A DNA stretch of 64,000 nucleotides, taken from the NCBI GenBank assembly GCA_963565915.1, contig OY751491.1:806001-870000 (forward strand). Reading direction: 5' to 3'. Position 1 is the stretch's first letter, and each line of letters opens with the position of its first letter. The notes under the pieces were generated by a model. It was not told where the DNA came from. It worked only from the letters and a program-made list of their open reading frames with translations, and made no database searches. The stretch is from Entoloma clypeatum. Its lineage: Eukaryota; Basidiomycota; Agaricomycetes; Agaricales; Entolomataceae. A program made the position numbers and the translations under genes. This document shows, piece by piece, positions 1 through 11,463 of this stretch.

Positions 1-660
1 CAGATATTTTGAACATAGGAGCGTGCAGTCCCGAGTGCGGAGATGTCGGAGTGCGTCGGGATGAAGTGTCCCCGCTTCCCTACTGAGTCCAATACAACCA
101 TGATAGCGTCGTAGCCGTGGGCTTCTGGTAGTTCAGTAATGAAGTCAACACTGGTTACTTGCCATTGCTCCGTGGGGACCGGTAGCGGATTGAGCTCTCT
201 GGAGGGCGGAGTGCGTCGGACCTTGGTGCGGAGGCATGGGTCGCATGTCTTGCAATATTGACCTATTAAACAAGACATGTGTGGCCACCAGTAATTGCGC
301 GACACCAGTTCCAAGGTTTTCCACCATACAGGATGTCCGGCCACCGGAGTGTCATGGTGTTGTGTGAGGATACGATGATGCAGTTGGGAACATAGATACG
401 ATCCCTGAAGTAGAGCAAACCTTCCGCTTGCCTCCACTCTGCACTACGGACGGACCCCGCTCCGACGGTTGGAAGGGATTTGACAACCTCTGCCACACTA
501 CCCTCCAGTAACCCCTCTCGGATTCCCTGTCAGACCTGGCAGAGGACGTTGTGTTCTTCCCCTTGAACAGTTACCCCCCACATTGCTCGCACTGCAAACA
601 ATTCTGGTCGAAGAAGGATGATGTTTTCGTTGTCCTGTGATCCGTCTCTGTGGTCCGCTC
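1..660 (-). pseudogene. A1 integrase fragment (gypsy pol)
   Basis: Read on the minus strand this encodes the integrase zinc-binding region (a GHP followed by YCKTCDPC) and the start of the catalytic core (VDFITELPEAHGYDAIMVV). The DRGPQF and TERVNQ parts lie beyond the left edge but are visible in the copy at 20081-20971. A frameshift lies just after the IYVPN motif, at about position 380, and an in-frame TGA follows NVLCQV. The 660 bases are identical by eye to the reverse complement of 20081-20740. Confidence 0.85.
656..660. repeat. Target-site duplication of copia E1 (left copy)
   Basis: CGCTC at 656-660 recurs at 6447-6451, directly flanking the two E1 LTRs. Five base pairs is the usual target duplication for Ty1/copia integrases, and it shows that E1 inserted into A1 as one unit. 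Confidence 0.95.
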
Positions 661-971
661 TGTTGAAACTTTTCCCATCACGTAGATTAGATTAGATTAG
701 ATTACATCACGTGACCTTTACATATCTTCATTACATACTTGTTTGGTTGGTACAAACAGTAGTACGGTATATAAGACCAGGAAACTGTCAATATCAACAA
801 GTTGTCTCTTGACTCTTAACCAGTTCCATCGCTCTCACCAGCCTCAACCGCTCTCACCAGCCTTACCCCCCTCCAAACCATGTAAGTGACTATAGCGGTA
901 TCGTAGAGTACTTCCACTGTAGCCGTGTTGCTCAGTACACCTGCGGCTAGCGCCCAGGTGGAACTTCAACA
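661..971 (+). repeat. 5' LTR of copia E1
   Basis: 311 bp, TG...CA, with short terminal inverted repeats TGTTGAA/TTCAACA. It differs from the 3' LTR (6136-6446) at one seen site, GCGGC versus GCAGC near the U5 end. A GATTA tandem repeat lies near the start and a duplicated GCTCTCACCAGCCT unit lies in the transcribed part. Confidence 0.95.
707..775 (+). promoter_or_regulatory. Copia LTR promoter: E-box and TATA box
   Basis: A perfect palindromic E-box, TCACGTGA, lies at 707-714 and a TATA box, TATATAAG, at 768-775. The same elements are present in all four copia LTRs of the window. CACGTG is the recognition core of bHLH factors in fungi; regulation by such a factor is inference. Confidence 0.6.
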
Positions 972-983
972 GGTTATGGGCCC
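972..983 (+). other. Primer-binding site, initiator tRNA-Met anticodon arm type
   Basis: GGTTATGGGCCC starts immediately after the LTR. It is complementary to the anticodon arm of initiator tRNA-Met (it includes the complement of the CAU anticodon) rather than to a tRNA 3' end. Drosophila copia uses the same kind of site with a cleaved half-tRNA primer. The identical site is in E2 at 25673-25684 (minus). The rest of the leader, 984-1332, shows no other feature. Confidence 0.7.
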
Positions 984-1332
984 CGGATAGCAGAGGGACT
1001 TGGGAAACGCTGGCAACAGCGAGTACCTGCCCACTCTACCCTGGTTGGCAAAGAACCGATCGAAAGATCTAGGTTCTGAGTCATACTTCTTCACATATGA
1101 ACCTGGGAACGTCATTACGACAAGTACCTGTCATGAGACGTCCCTAAGGGGATTGACCTAGTACACTCCATGTGGAAACGTTGATCGCACCGTATACGTT
1201 TCTGACATATAAAGGGTTTTCCCATGACCGCTATTCCTGAAGGGAATATGTCATAAGGAATCATTCAATTGTTTTCTCGAATCATATTCATAACACATCA
1301 CTGATTGAGAACCCTTTTTAGATTCATTCACA

Positions 1333-4300
1333 ATGTCTACCTCTCGTTCTGCCCTCAACATCATCACCGCCTTTGACGGCATCGACTACCAGAGCTGGGC
1401 CGAGAAAATGAAGTCTTACCTCCTCCATCAAGGAGTCTGGCGCCTTGTTTCTGGCGACATCCCCCGCCCTGTCATCGCCGACTTCACCACCACAGCCTCC
1501 ACCCCTGGCGCCACTGCTACTGCTCCCCCTGTGCTGGCTACCACGGTCGACCAGCCCGGCTTCCGCAAGGAAGAAAAAGCCTGGATCAGGGACGACGACG
1601 TAGCCCTTGGGGCGATACGCCTGAAGGTCTCCGAGGCGATCAGACGCCACATCAAGGACGCCACTTCCTCAAAAGACGCCTGGAAGTCATTAAAGGATGC
1701 CTACTCCAAGGTATCCCCGGCCGTCATCTTCGGCGACTTCAAAGCCGCCGCCACCTACAAGCTCTCTGGACGCGACCCCGTCCCTGAAATTGAACGCTTG
1801 GGGTCTCTTTTTGCTCGGCTCGCCGATTCGAACTTTGACGTTCCCGATCTGATGCAGGCAATGATCCTGGCAAATGCGATTCCCGACGCCTGGTCGTCAC
1901 TCTCCACCGCCCTCTTTCAGGTCTATGACGCCGACGACTTCACATACAAAGCCGTCGCGGAAAGCATCATATCAGAGTACCGGCGCAAGTATTCGATTGG
2001 GTCCACTCGTACATCCAACGAGCAGGCCCGGAAAATCTCTGGGACAAAGCGCAAGGGGCAGGACCCCAAATGGGAAAAGCAGCAAAAGCTGAGTACCTCG
2101 CAGAACGACGCTGACGAGCAGCCTAACTCGACTGACCATAGTACCGCTTCTGAAAAGAAGAAGGGAAAAGGACGCTGGCGCAATCAGAAGAAAAACGCCA
2201 ATACTGCGGACAACGCGTCCGACCATGTGGAAGAAACGGTTGAGTTCGTTGCTCCCGCCATTCACTTCCCTCCTCTTCCGACACCGTCCTTCACCACCGT
2301 CACTGGTCGCGGGAAAACGACAAGTACCGCACAGCCCGATTCCGCAAAGATGCAGTCGCTCCTGCAACGAATGAACCCCCCTCCGTCACAGTACACCGGG
2401 CTTCCATCTGGAAAACCATCCGTGTGGAAAAAGAACGACCATGTCCGCAAACTCGCGCGCGGCATTGGTGCTCGCCCCTCAGGATCGAATCTTCGTATCC
2501 TAGACACCATCATTCCTGACATCGACGAAAGGCCGGCTAAACAGCGTCGCGTAGCCCCGTCGATAGAAGAATCGCTGGAAATGATGGACATAGACCATCA
2601 AAGCGAGCGAATGGGGCCGGAACAATTCGAGGATGGGCTGATCGAACTTGACGGTTCGTCACATCCTTCTCTCAAACTTGACCAAATGGGAAACGCTAAT
2701 AATCACGCACAGACGTTTGAATACACATTAGCTAGTACCGATGCAGATAGTATAGATCTCTTTAGCGATGATCTGTACAAAAAATATATCAAACATTCCG
2801 CATCCTGCACACACTGCAAAGAGAGAGAACGCGCTCAGTGGATCTTAGATTCCGGCGCATCATTACACTTTACCCATGAGTTCAAAGACTTCGCGTATTA
2901 CAGGCCTCTCAAGGCTAAGCGATTTGTCCAAACAGCTGCAAAGGGAAAGAAACTGGAAATTCTTGGAGTTGGGGCCGTTCCAGTACGGCATACCCTAAAT
3001 GGGGAAACTAAAACCCATCTCCTACGACCGGTATTTTATATTCCGGATATGGACACACGTCTACTGTCCCTAGGCGTCTTCCTTAACCATGGTTACAAAG
3101 TTGATGGAATGCGTGGAGAAATTAATATCTCTAAAGGGCTGAACAAAATACAGTTTTCGCCCCATTTCATCGGACAAACCATTTATTGGTTAGACACTGA
3201 AATACGCTATGACCAAATCCACGCGATCTCTAGCGAAATCACTGTTGAAACCTGGCATAAACACCTTGGCCACCCAAATGACCAGGCGCTCAATAAGATT
3301 CCCACCAGTACCAAAGGAGTACCCAAAACGTTAGTACGTGAGAAATCACAGGAAAGCTGCACGGGGTGTCTAAAAGGGAAAATGCCGAATCAATCTTACC
3401 CTAACTCGGTGACAAGGGCTGTCAAACCCTTTGATTTGATCCATTCGGACTTGAAACAGATATCCACGGCATCGTACCACAAGTACAAATATTTCCTTAC
3501 CTTTTTGGATGATTTTTCCTCCCATGTCTGGGTCGTCTTGCTTAGGAAAAAGTCAGGCGCCATCACGGCGCTGAAACAATTCCTTGCGATGATCCAGAAT
3601 CAATTCGCCGCCACCCCTAAAAAATGGCGGGTTGATGGAGGTGGAGAATTCAATGAATACAAGGATGTACTTGCCGATCATGGAATTCTGATCGATGTCA
3701 CGCTCCCATATCAGCACCAGCAGAATGGTAGAGCAGAAAGGATCAATCGAACACTATGGGAAAAATCTCAGGCATTGCGCTTCGATGCATGCTTACTGCC
3801 CATGTGGTGGGAATTCTGTTTGGAACACGCAGCATTTCTCTACAACAGAACCCCCATGCAGCGTCTTGAATGGAAAACCCCTTACTCCAGGGTGACCAAT
3901 GAGATCCCCGACATGTCTAGTGTCAGAGTATTTGGATGTCAGGCATATGTATATATCCCAAAGGAGAAACGTAGGAACTCCCTGGAATCAAGATCCCGAT
4001 TGACGATTTATCTCGGATCGAAACCAGGGGTCAAAGGATACCGCTTCATGGATCCTGAGACCAACACGATTTTCATGGGCGGGAAAGCTATCTTTGATGA
4101 AAGCAAGTACCCTAGATGCCACATTGACCCGTTGCCAGAAAACCACCCAGAAATGGAAAACCCAGAGCCGGCTGATGAGTTTGAGGATCTCATTCCCGGC
4201 AGCAATGATGACGATAGTCACAACGAAACACCTCATATCCCAGTTCCCATTGAACAGGATCAACCTGAATCAGACAACGAACTGCCTGCCAGTGAGCCTG

Positions 4301-6048
4301 ATGACGAACCGCGAGTACCCACTCCGGAACCCGAGCAAGTACCAGATCGACCGATCAGGGAACGACGAGTTCGGAAGATGCCAGGAAGCATCTATGGGGA
4401 AGACACTCCAGCGTCTGATCTTGAAAAATTAGATCGAAGACGGAGATTGGGCGGTCAAACGGCATGGATGAATGACCTCCTGATGGAGGCAATATCGGTC
4501 CAAGTTGGCATCGTTGAAATGTCCCATAAAGACATATACCCTCTTCCAAATAAAGAAGACTGGTATGCGGCTGAACGTAAGGAGCTAGACATGCTCAAAC
4601 GCCGCGGGGTGATCACGGAGCTAGTACCCCTGCCTGCAGGGAGGAAAGCTCTAAGGAACAAATGGGTTTACAACGAAAAGTCCGACGGGCGTCTGAAAGC
4701 GCGCCTCGTCGCAAAAGGCTTCTCACAGGTAGAAGGGATCGACTTTGATCAGATCTTCTCACCAGTCGTAAGATATGAAACCGTCCGATTAATACTGGCA
4801 TTGACAGCCCTTGAAGGGTGGTTCATGACTCTTTTGGACGTCTCATCAGCCTTCCTCTATGGAACGCTCCGTGAAGTCATTTACATGCGACAGCCTGAGG
4901 GCTACATAGTAAAAGGGAAAGAACACCTCGTGTACCAACTATTCAAAGCTCTATATGGACTTAAGCAGGCCGCATTAGCCTGGTGGAGGGAACTTGATTC
5001 CTCCATGAAAAAGCTCGGCTTTGTCCGGCTTCACTCCGATGCGGGAGTGTTCATTCACAAAAGTACCAACGGGGAAATTGTAATTGCCGTCATCTATGTC
5101 GACGACTCTGCTTTTCTCGGCACGAACCGGGAATATACGCTAGAAAAGAAGAAGGCCTTCATGACAACATAGGAATGTAGGGACCTAGGTCACCTAGTGC
5201 CCGATGGGGAACCAAAGGAATTTCTCTCAATCCAAATAAGGCAACGTGGGAAGAGGATCTTCATTGATCAAGTACCTTACCTTGAGAAAATTCTGGCACG
5301 CATGGGGATGAGCGAATCTAATGCCACCCATACCCCACTCCCTACGGGCTACAAACCCATGGCATCCGAAGATGAACCCAATGCGGAACTCCGATCCAAG
5401 TACCAATCCGTCATCGGATCACTCCTATATCTGATGATTGGAACGAGGCCTGACATCTGCTTTGCTGTAATCAAAATGTCCCAATTTTCCGCAAATCCCA
5501 CCAAACGCCATCTAGAGGTGGCTAGGGACATTTGCAGATATTTGAAGGCAACGAAAAATTACGCAATCATGTACGATGGGGACTCAGGGAAAGGGATCTA
5601 TGCATTCACAGACTCCGACTGGGCGTCAGATGAAAACACGAGGAGGTCTACCACCGGCTTCTTCATATCACTGGCGTCTGGGGTGATAACATGGGTATCA
5701 TCGGCGCAAAAGACCATCGCCCTCTCTTCTACAGAAGCAGAGTATATGGCGCTATCAGATTGCAGTCGCGCAGCAACATGGCTGAGAAGCATGCTTGCCG
5801 AACTTGGAATGCAGATCGGATCAGTACCGATCTATGGAGATAACAACGGCTCCGTCTTTATCGCATCCAACCCTGTGACTGAGAAGCGATCCAAGCACAT
5901 TGACGTGCGATTCCACTTCGTCAGAGAAAAAGTCTCCGAAGGAATTATTACGGTCGAATTCATCGAAGGAGTGAATAACCCTGCAGACCTTTTGACTAAG
6001 AATCTGGGAAAATCCTCTTTTCCAAGTTTATCCCGTACTTCGGACTGA
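1333..6048 (+). pseudogene. Copia E1 gag-pol polyprotein, one nonsense codon
   Basis: Frame opens at ATG 1333 (MSTSRSALN). Residues 1 to about 490 are gag-like, without a CCHC knuckle. Protease DSG is at 506-508 (WILDSGASLHFT). The integrase zinc motif runs from H642 to CTGC at 676-679, with catalytic D706, D768 and about E802. RT has YVDD at 1255-1258. RNase H (TDSDWAS, STEAEY) follows. An in-frame TAG at 5170-5172, where E2 has TGG, splits the frame before the RT end; reading resumes in the same frame to TGA at 6046-6048. Otherwise it looks intact and is nearly identical to E2. Confidence 0.93.
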
Positions 6049-6128
6049 TAAAGAACTAGGCGAAACAAAAGTACCTATATATATATGTGGGAAAAAGTAA
6101 GATGTATTTAGAAGTATGTACTAAATAT

Positions 6129-6135
6129 GGGGGGG
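6129..6135 (+). other. Polypurine tract of copia E1
   Basis: A run of G residues directly abuts the 3' LTR, the expected plus-strand priming position. E2 lacks this tract because its 3' end was replaced. Confidence 0.7.
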
Positions 6136-6446
6136 TGTTGAAACTTTTCCCATCACGTAGATTAGATTAGATTAGATTACATCACGTGACCTTTACATAT
6201 CTTCATTACATACTTGTTTGGTTGGTACAAACAGTAGTACGGTATATAAGACCAGGAAACTGTCAATATCAACAAGTTGTCTCTTGACTCTTAACCAGTT
6301 CCATCGCTCTCACCAGCCTCAACCGCTCTCACCAGCCTTACCCCCCTCCAAACCATGTAAGTGACTATAGCGGTATCGTAGAGTACTTCCACTGTAGCCG
6401 TGTTGCTCAGTACACCTGCAGCTAGCGCCCAGGTGGAACTTCAACA
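6136..6446 (+). repeat. 3' LTR of copia E1
   Basis: 311 bp, TGTTGAA...TTCAACA, matching 661-971 except for one seen substitution. Followed by the right CGCTC target duplication at 6447-6451. Confidence 0.95.
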
Positions 6447-6451
6447 CGCTC

Positions 6452-7955
6452 GTCGGGACAAAGCGTCGGACTTGCCCATTGACTTGCCAGGTCAATGGTG
6501 CATTTTGAAATCGAAACGAGCGAGGTATAAGGACCATCTAGCCTGTCGTCGATTTAGTTTTTGAGCTGTCATGAAATACTCAAGATTTTTGTGGTCCGTC
6601 CAAATCTCCACTGTCTTCTCCGCTCCTTCAAGGAAGTGCCTCCACTCCTCCAATGCGCGGACCACCACCAACATCTCCTTGTCGTAGATCTCATAGTTGT
6701 GTTCCACCGGACTAAGGCTTTTGGAATAGAATGCGACAGGGTGCCACTTACTGTCCTCTGTTGGTTGGGACAGTACTGCTCTGGTTGCAAAGTCCGAGCT
6801 ATCTGCTTCTATCCGCCACTCCTTTCCATGATCAGCTAAGACCTGGATCGGAGCGGATGTAATCCTCCACTTCAACTCCGCAAATGCGGACACTTCTCCC
6901 TCCCTCCAAGACCAGAGGTGCCCTTTCTTCGTGAGCTCAAAAAGAGGGCACGCGATGTCCGAAAACCCTTCAATAAAATGGCGATAGAAGTTAGTGAATC
7001 CCAGAAAGGACTGTACTTCTTGGACGTTTGTCAGAGCAGGCCACTCCGTGACCCCCGCTACCTTCACCGGATCCATCTCTACGTGTCCTTGTTCAATAAT
7101 AAGGCCTAGGTATTCAATGCGTGTTTGTTCAAACTCGCATTTCTCTGGTTTTAGATAGAGTTTGTGTTCGCGAAGTTGTTCCAGTACGATCTGTGTGACT
7201 CTGCGATGCTCCGCAAGGGTCTCCGTGAAGATGAGTATGTCGTCGAGGTAAACACAGACTACACCTTCAGTGATAAGGTCCTGAAAGATCTCGTTCATCA
7301 TAGTCTGGAATGTGGATGGACTATTAGTGAGGCCGAAGAACATCACCAATGGTTCATAGAGTCCGTGATTGGTCCGAAAAGCGGCCTTCCACTCGTCTCC
7401 AGGTTTTATCTGCACATTGTTGTAGCCCCAGCGGATGTCGAGCTTGGTGAAGTATTGAGCGTGTTGAAGTTTATTGATCAGTTTGGATATGAGCGGAAGC
7501 AGATACTTGTTTTTGATAGTTTTGGAATTGAGTGACCGGTCTTGTACAAGACGAAGCGAGCCATCCTTCTTCTTGATGTAGAATACCGGAGATGCCATCG
7601 GAGACTTGGAAGGGCGGATCCGACCAGTTGCAAGGTTTTCCTCCAAAAACGCGTCGAGTTCCTTCTGTTCGTTCGGAGCAAGCAGATATACCTTACAACC
7701 CGCCGGAGAGGCGTCCGGAACAAGTTCAATGGCGTGGTCCCAAGTCCGCTCTTCTGGTAAGGTGTCGAAAGAGGTCTTTGAGAATACATCTTCGAAGTCA
7801 AACAAGTGGTCTGGTACAGAGTCGCGGAAAGATTTAGGTTTTTGGTTACTGAGGAAGGCCTCCGATAGACGTTGCAAGATATTGGATGAAGCGCTCCGCG
7901 GGTACTGTTCCGACAAAAAGGCGGTCTCCCTCCTCAAACTCATCCTCTTCCTCAT
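6452..7955 (-). pseudogene. A1 reverse transcriptase and RNase H (gypsy pol)
   Basis: Minus-strand frame with the classic gypsy order: FEDVFSKTSFDTLPEER before RT, RT palm with VYLDDILIF, VQSFLGFTNFYRHFI connection, then RNase H with IEADSSDFA, YDKEMLVVVRALEEW and WTDHKNLEYF. The frame stops at a TGA (MHH*) just before the conserved PGKSMGK-DALSRR segment that leads to the E1 insertion site, probably CGA to TGA. The N-terminal end overlaps the protease frame (7846-8712) in another frame, so a frameshift separates them. Confidence 0.9.
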
Positions 7956-8712
7956 TGTCTTCCGCTAACTCCTCCGCTTCTTCTCCTTCTGTGACATCCT
8001 CCACCCATGGGCCGCGTGGAGCCTCCTCCTCTAGACCGGACATCAGAGTGGAACCCACCTGACAGGCTCGGATGCAGACTTGTTCAAACTTCCGCTCCTT
8101 CCGCTCTTGGGCTGCCTCTTGGTGGCATGTCCGGCATCGTGCAGGACACCGGCTCATCTTCACTTCCCCTGACGTCCAATCTACCTCGGGGTTGTGTTCT
8201 TTGAGCCAAGTGAAGCCTAACATGATTTCTTGTTTTCCCAAACTTGTGACTGCAAGCTGGGTCCGTTCCGAGTGATCCCGATAGCGGAGCACTACATCCA
8301 ACACCTCTGTTATTGCTCCGGCCTCGTTTGGAGTTCCGTCAATGTTGTATACTGGAATTGCGTGTTGTAGTTTTTGAGTAGAGAGACGATGTTTCTCGAC
8401 CAGAGTGCGTTCAATAAACGACCCTGTTGCCCCGCTGTCGAGTAAGGCCTTTTGTGATAGTGTGTCTTTGGTGTCGGCAGTTTCAAGAACTATGTCTAGT
8501 TCAATAGAATTGTCGGAGTGAGTGGAGGCAAGGACATATTGTTTTGGAAGCCGACGCTCCCATTTAGAGAGGCAAAGGTGGATGGGATTTGCGGAGTTGG
8601 GTGTGACTATGGGATCGTTTGCAGGCTTAGAGATGGAGGGTATAGGATCATATTGTTCCATAAATAAGGCAGCATAACGATTTTTAGCAGACAACGAGGG
8701 CGCACTGTTCAC
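7846..8712 (-). pseudogene. A1 protease and pol N-terminus (second block)
   Basis: 288-residue frame with a retropepsin: [11 protein letters not shown] as active site, then IMLGFTWLKEHNPEVDW, and a downstream SRCPARCRTC cysteine motif. An acidic linker (EEEDEFEEGD) leads to pol. A close paralogue is the D2 protease (57839-58867) with [11 protein letters not shown] and [15 protein letters not shown]. It continues into RT after a frameshift near 7870-7890. Confidence 0.85.
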
Positions 8713-9178
8713 TCACTGTGGGGAGGAAAATCCTCCTGTCCTTCCTCCGACTCTGCAGACTCCGTGGGCAGAACGGAGTTGCCTTCCGCTGCGTCCTTGA
8801 CCATGAGTTGTTCCATAACAAACTCGTCCTGCTCCTCTGTTGTCATGAAGCGAACATCGAAGCGAAGGGGGCATTCACAACTAAAGTGACCTGTTTTGTT
8901 ACATCTGAAGCATGCATTGGCATTCTTGCCTTTGATGCGTGAAGTATCAATGTCCATTGCATTGCGGTCCCTTGTCGGCGGAGTGGATGTGGATGTGAGC
9001 GGAGCTGTATGCGGAGTGAATGGAATGTAGGGGCGAGGGAATACTGAGGTGCCAGGTACTCTTGGTCCGACAACGTTGCGGAAGCCGGAGGTGGAGGTCG
9101 GAGCAGTGGCTTTGAAGGCTTTGTTGGCAATCCATTGTCGTTATTGACTCGTGCTGCAGAGTACCACTCACCCAGTGT
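8709..9178 (-). pseudogene. Second gag 3' fragment with zinc knuckle
   Basis: After a LGEWYSAARVNND stretch typical of gypsy gag, a proline-rich linker leads to one CCHC knuckle, CFRCNKTGHFSCEC, and an acidic end at 8709-8957. It comes after a protease remnant, which is the wrong order for one element; see the finding on the double gag/protease. A frame change lies in the linker. Confidence 0.65.
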
Positions 9179-9731
9179 TTGCGACCATCAAGGTTAACCT
9201 TGAAATCCAAATGTTTGGTTCGACATGTAGTTGGGCACCGGTTAAATGTTACCGCGCCAGTTGTCCCATTGATTGTGGGGTTGTGGTGTACCAACCAGTC
9301 ATGTCCCAGGAGCATGTCCGTTCTCCCAATGTCCAGTACCATTGCTTCCATGGTTTCCTGATGTGCTCCCAAATCCAGTTTGACTTCGGCAAGTTGGCTC
9401 GCTTTCTGTTGTCAATTTGGTGATCCATCTGCATTTAGAATTGCTATGGGTGGTATTCCTCGCGTGGGGAGGTTCTGTTCGCGTACTATTCTGGGATGGA
9501 TACATGTGCGTTCACATCCGCTGTCAACCTCGGGTCGGATAACTTTTGGTCCTCATCGTGTTTTGAGCTGAGCTAACAGCCTGATTTCTCGTCTTTTCGG
9601 AGGGTTATCTCCCTTCACAATCTTAGTCAACGCAGCGGCTCGCTTGGCAGGGATGACATAGGTTCTATTGTCTGCAGTCATACAAGGCAAGCAAGTCCGT
9701 TTAATAGATAAGGGTCGCGACTTAGCGTCGT
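9179..9731 (-). pseudogene. Protease remnant (first block)
   Basis: On the minus strand, an EVDSGC active-site-like segment (about 9518-9528) and LLGHDWLVHHNPTINGTTGA followed by FNRCPTTC form a degraded retropepsin with at least one stop between. It follows gag directly, as expected, but breaks off near 9178, where second-gag sequence begins. Confidence 0.65.
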
Positions 9732-10598
9732 TTAATCGGACCCTTCGGGAAAATCCTTCTTGTCGGCTTCTAAGATTGTGGTTTCATCATTCTCAGCATC
9801 TTCCTCGGACACCTTCCTAACCCTTCCAGAGTTCTTCTTCGGCTTGCGGCAGTTGCGCGCGATATGGCCTTCTTGGTCACAGTTGAAACACTTGCGACCA
9901 TCTTTCTTCTTTGGAGCGCTACAGTCTTTAGCCAGATGACCGAAGCGCTGACAGTTGTAGCAATGGGCTACTCCTGCTTTGTCGATCTCCATGGCTTTGC
10001 CCTGACCACCATAAGTGGTACCCGATCCGGTGCGCATGTCGCCGCCACCTCGGATGACCAGTGCGTGTCCTTCCATCTGTCGTCCCTTGTTTCGGATCTC
10101 CTTTGCGTAATCAGTGTACGTCTTGCCATCGCTGGCCACTTGTTCAGAGATTCTGCGGTTGACGTTCTTCTCTAGGATGTATTTCCCAGTTTCTTCACCA
10201 AGGTTTGACAGTTTCACGAGTTCTTCAAATTCATCCAAGAATTCATCAACAGTGCGTTTCTCTTGTTTCAGGACTTCGAGTCTCGCTTTGGCAGCGACCG
10301 ACTTGTTGGCGATGGAGAATCGTGTGGCGATATCATCGGAAAAACCTAGCCAGGTGATGTTCTCATTGTCAACAGCAAGAGCGTCTAACTTGTTACTGGC
10401 CCAGTGTCTGCCGGACCCTTCCATCATGCGGGATAGCACCGCAAGAATCTTCTGATCGTCTGTGAGGCTCTTTTGGAACCTGGTGTATAGTTTGGTGGCC
10501 TTCCACCACTCATCAAAGGTGTATCTGTCCTTGAACATCCCAGGATCCTTGATGATCTTGGATGTATCCATTCTTTGTACAGCCAGAGCTTCTGCCAT
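9732..10598 (-). CDS. gag: A1 Gag (capsid/nucleocapsid)
   Basis: 288-residue intact frame starting at ATG 10598. The first 190 residues carry a retrotransposon-gag-like capsid segment (FDEWWKATKLYTRFQ, EKRTVDEFLDEFEELV). Two CCHC zinc knuckles follow: CYNCQRFGHLAKDC and CFNCDQEGHIARNC, with lysine-rich spacers and an acidic tail. Gag assembles the particle and packages the RNA; the knuckles bind nucleic acid. This is the only open gag of the A family in the window. Confidence 0.88.
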   Translation of the reverse strand: MAEALAVQRMDTSKIIKDPGMFKDRYTFDEWWKATKLYTRFQKSLTDDQKILAVLSRMMEGSGRHWASNKLDALAVDNENITWLGFSDDIATRFSIANKSVAAKARLEVLKQEKRTVDEFLDEFEELVKLSNLGEETGKYILEKNVNRRISEQVASDGKTYTDYAKEIRNKGRQMEGHALVIRGGGDMRTGSGTTYGGQGKAMEIDKAGVAHCYNCQRFGHLAKDCSAPKKKDGRKCFNCDQEGHIARNCRKPKKNSGRVRKVSEEDAENDETTILEADKKDFPEGSD

Positions 10599-11450
10599 GT
10601 TTAGAGTCTGCGGAGGAGAAGAGGAGTCGGGTTGTTGGGATGAAGATGGGGTTCGGGATACAGGTAAGGATTGAAAATGAGTCCCTGTTCTAGGCGTCTG
10701 TTCGATATCTGACTGCGTGGAGTCAAAAGTAAATTCGTCAGGGGACTCGTCGGCGGAATCGGTGGCAAAACGTTGAAACGAAGGAAGTGAGTCTGGGGAT
10801 GAGCGCGAGCGATATCTCTATCACACACACAAACACCAAACACAACAACGAAGTATTTCCTCTGTGGATCTCTAAGGAATCTCTGTTCCTGCGTGTCTGT
10901 TGGTCATGAGAAGGGGTCAAGTCTCTCGTTTCGTGCCCAACGGTTGTACTTGGTCTGTTGTTCTTCAGTGGTGAAGTGGGCGTAGATCTGCTGCTTTGAG
11001 TAAGACGTGATGATGTGGCTCTGGGACATCTCGATGTGAGCGTCCTAATCAATCTCCTGATAACGGTTGTCTGGACACCAATAAACTCTCTGATCTCTGT
11101 GATCCGACTTGTCTGAGGTCCTTCTTGAACGTGAAAGCTTTTGAGTTCATTCTGTCGGGCATTATAGCACGTGATCTGGTGTTTCCGAGCAAGATGGATG
11201 CTCTCTGCTATCTCGCCGTGGGGGTGATGCTCGTCGTTGTGTAGTTCTTCGTCAAGCACCTGCTGTAGGATGCGACGGATCTCCGATTCGATGTACTGCT
11301 GGATGAGTGTAAAATTGATACTGTCTCGAGGACTTAGCTCCTCCTGTCGGGCTTCTGGCGTGCTGAATGGGTTACTGGTGAAGTCTTCAAAGAAGCGCGA
11401 CGTCTTGACTCGACTGGTAATTGCTCTCTTCGCTCTGGGCGAACCTAACG
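10599..11450 (-). other. A1 leader with conserved coding-like stretch
   Basis: Between the primer-binding site and the gag ATG. The LTR-proximal 330 bp is conserved in A2 (63706-64000), where it is open without stops (FFEDFTSNPFSTPEARQEEL, then IQQYIESEIRRILQQVLDEE). No ATG is seen at its start in either copy. It may be an upstream part of gag reached by splicing, or a separate small protein; unresolved. Confidence 0.45.
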
Positions 11451-11461
11451 AGATTTAGCAA
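11451..11461 (-). other. Self-primer binding site of A1
   Basis: On the minus strand TTGCTAAATCT lies two bases inside the 5' LTR and is the exact complement of AGATTTAGCAA in the LTR (11536-11546), which lies downstream of a TATA box. This is the Tf1/sushi self-priming arrangement. Confidence 0.75.
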
Positions 11462-11463
11462 CT

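Larger units (their letters stand above)
661..6446 (+). mobile_element. Ty1/copia retrotransposon E1
   Basis: Near-complete element of 5786 bp: 311-bp LTRs at both ends (one mismatch seen), primer-binding site, a single gag-pol frame in the order PR-IN-RT-RNase H, a G-run polypurine tract, and flanking CGCTC duplication. The order with integrase before RT defines Pseudoviridae (Ty1/copia). Near-identical LTRs imply recent insertion. The polyprotein has one in-frame stop, so this copy is probably not autonomous. Confidence 0.95.

Noticed and set aside
7164..7535. Plus-strand ORF opposite gypsy A1 RT
   Set aside because: Complement of conserved RT motifs; shadow only.
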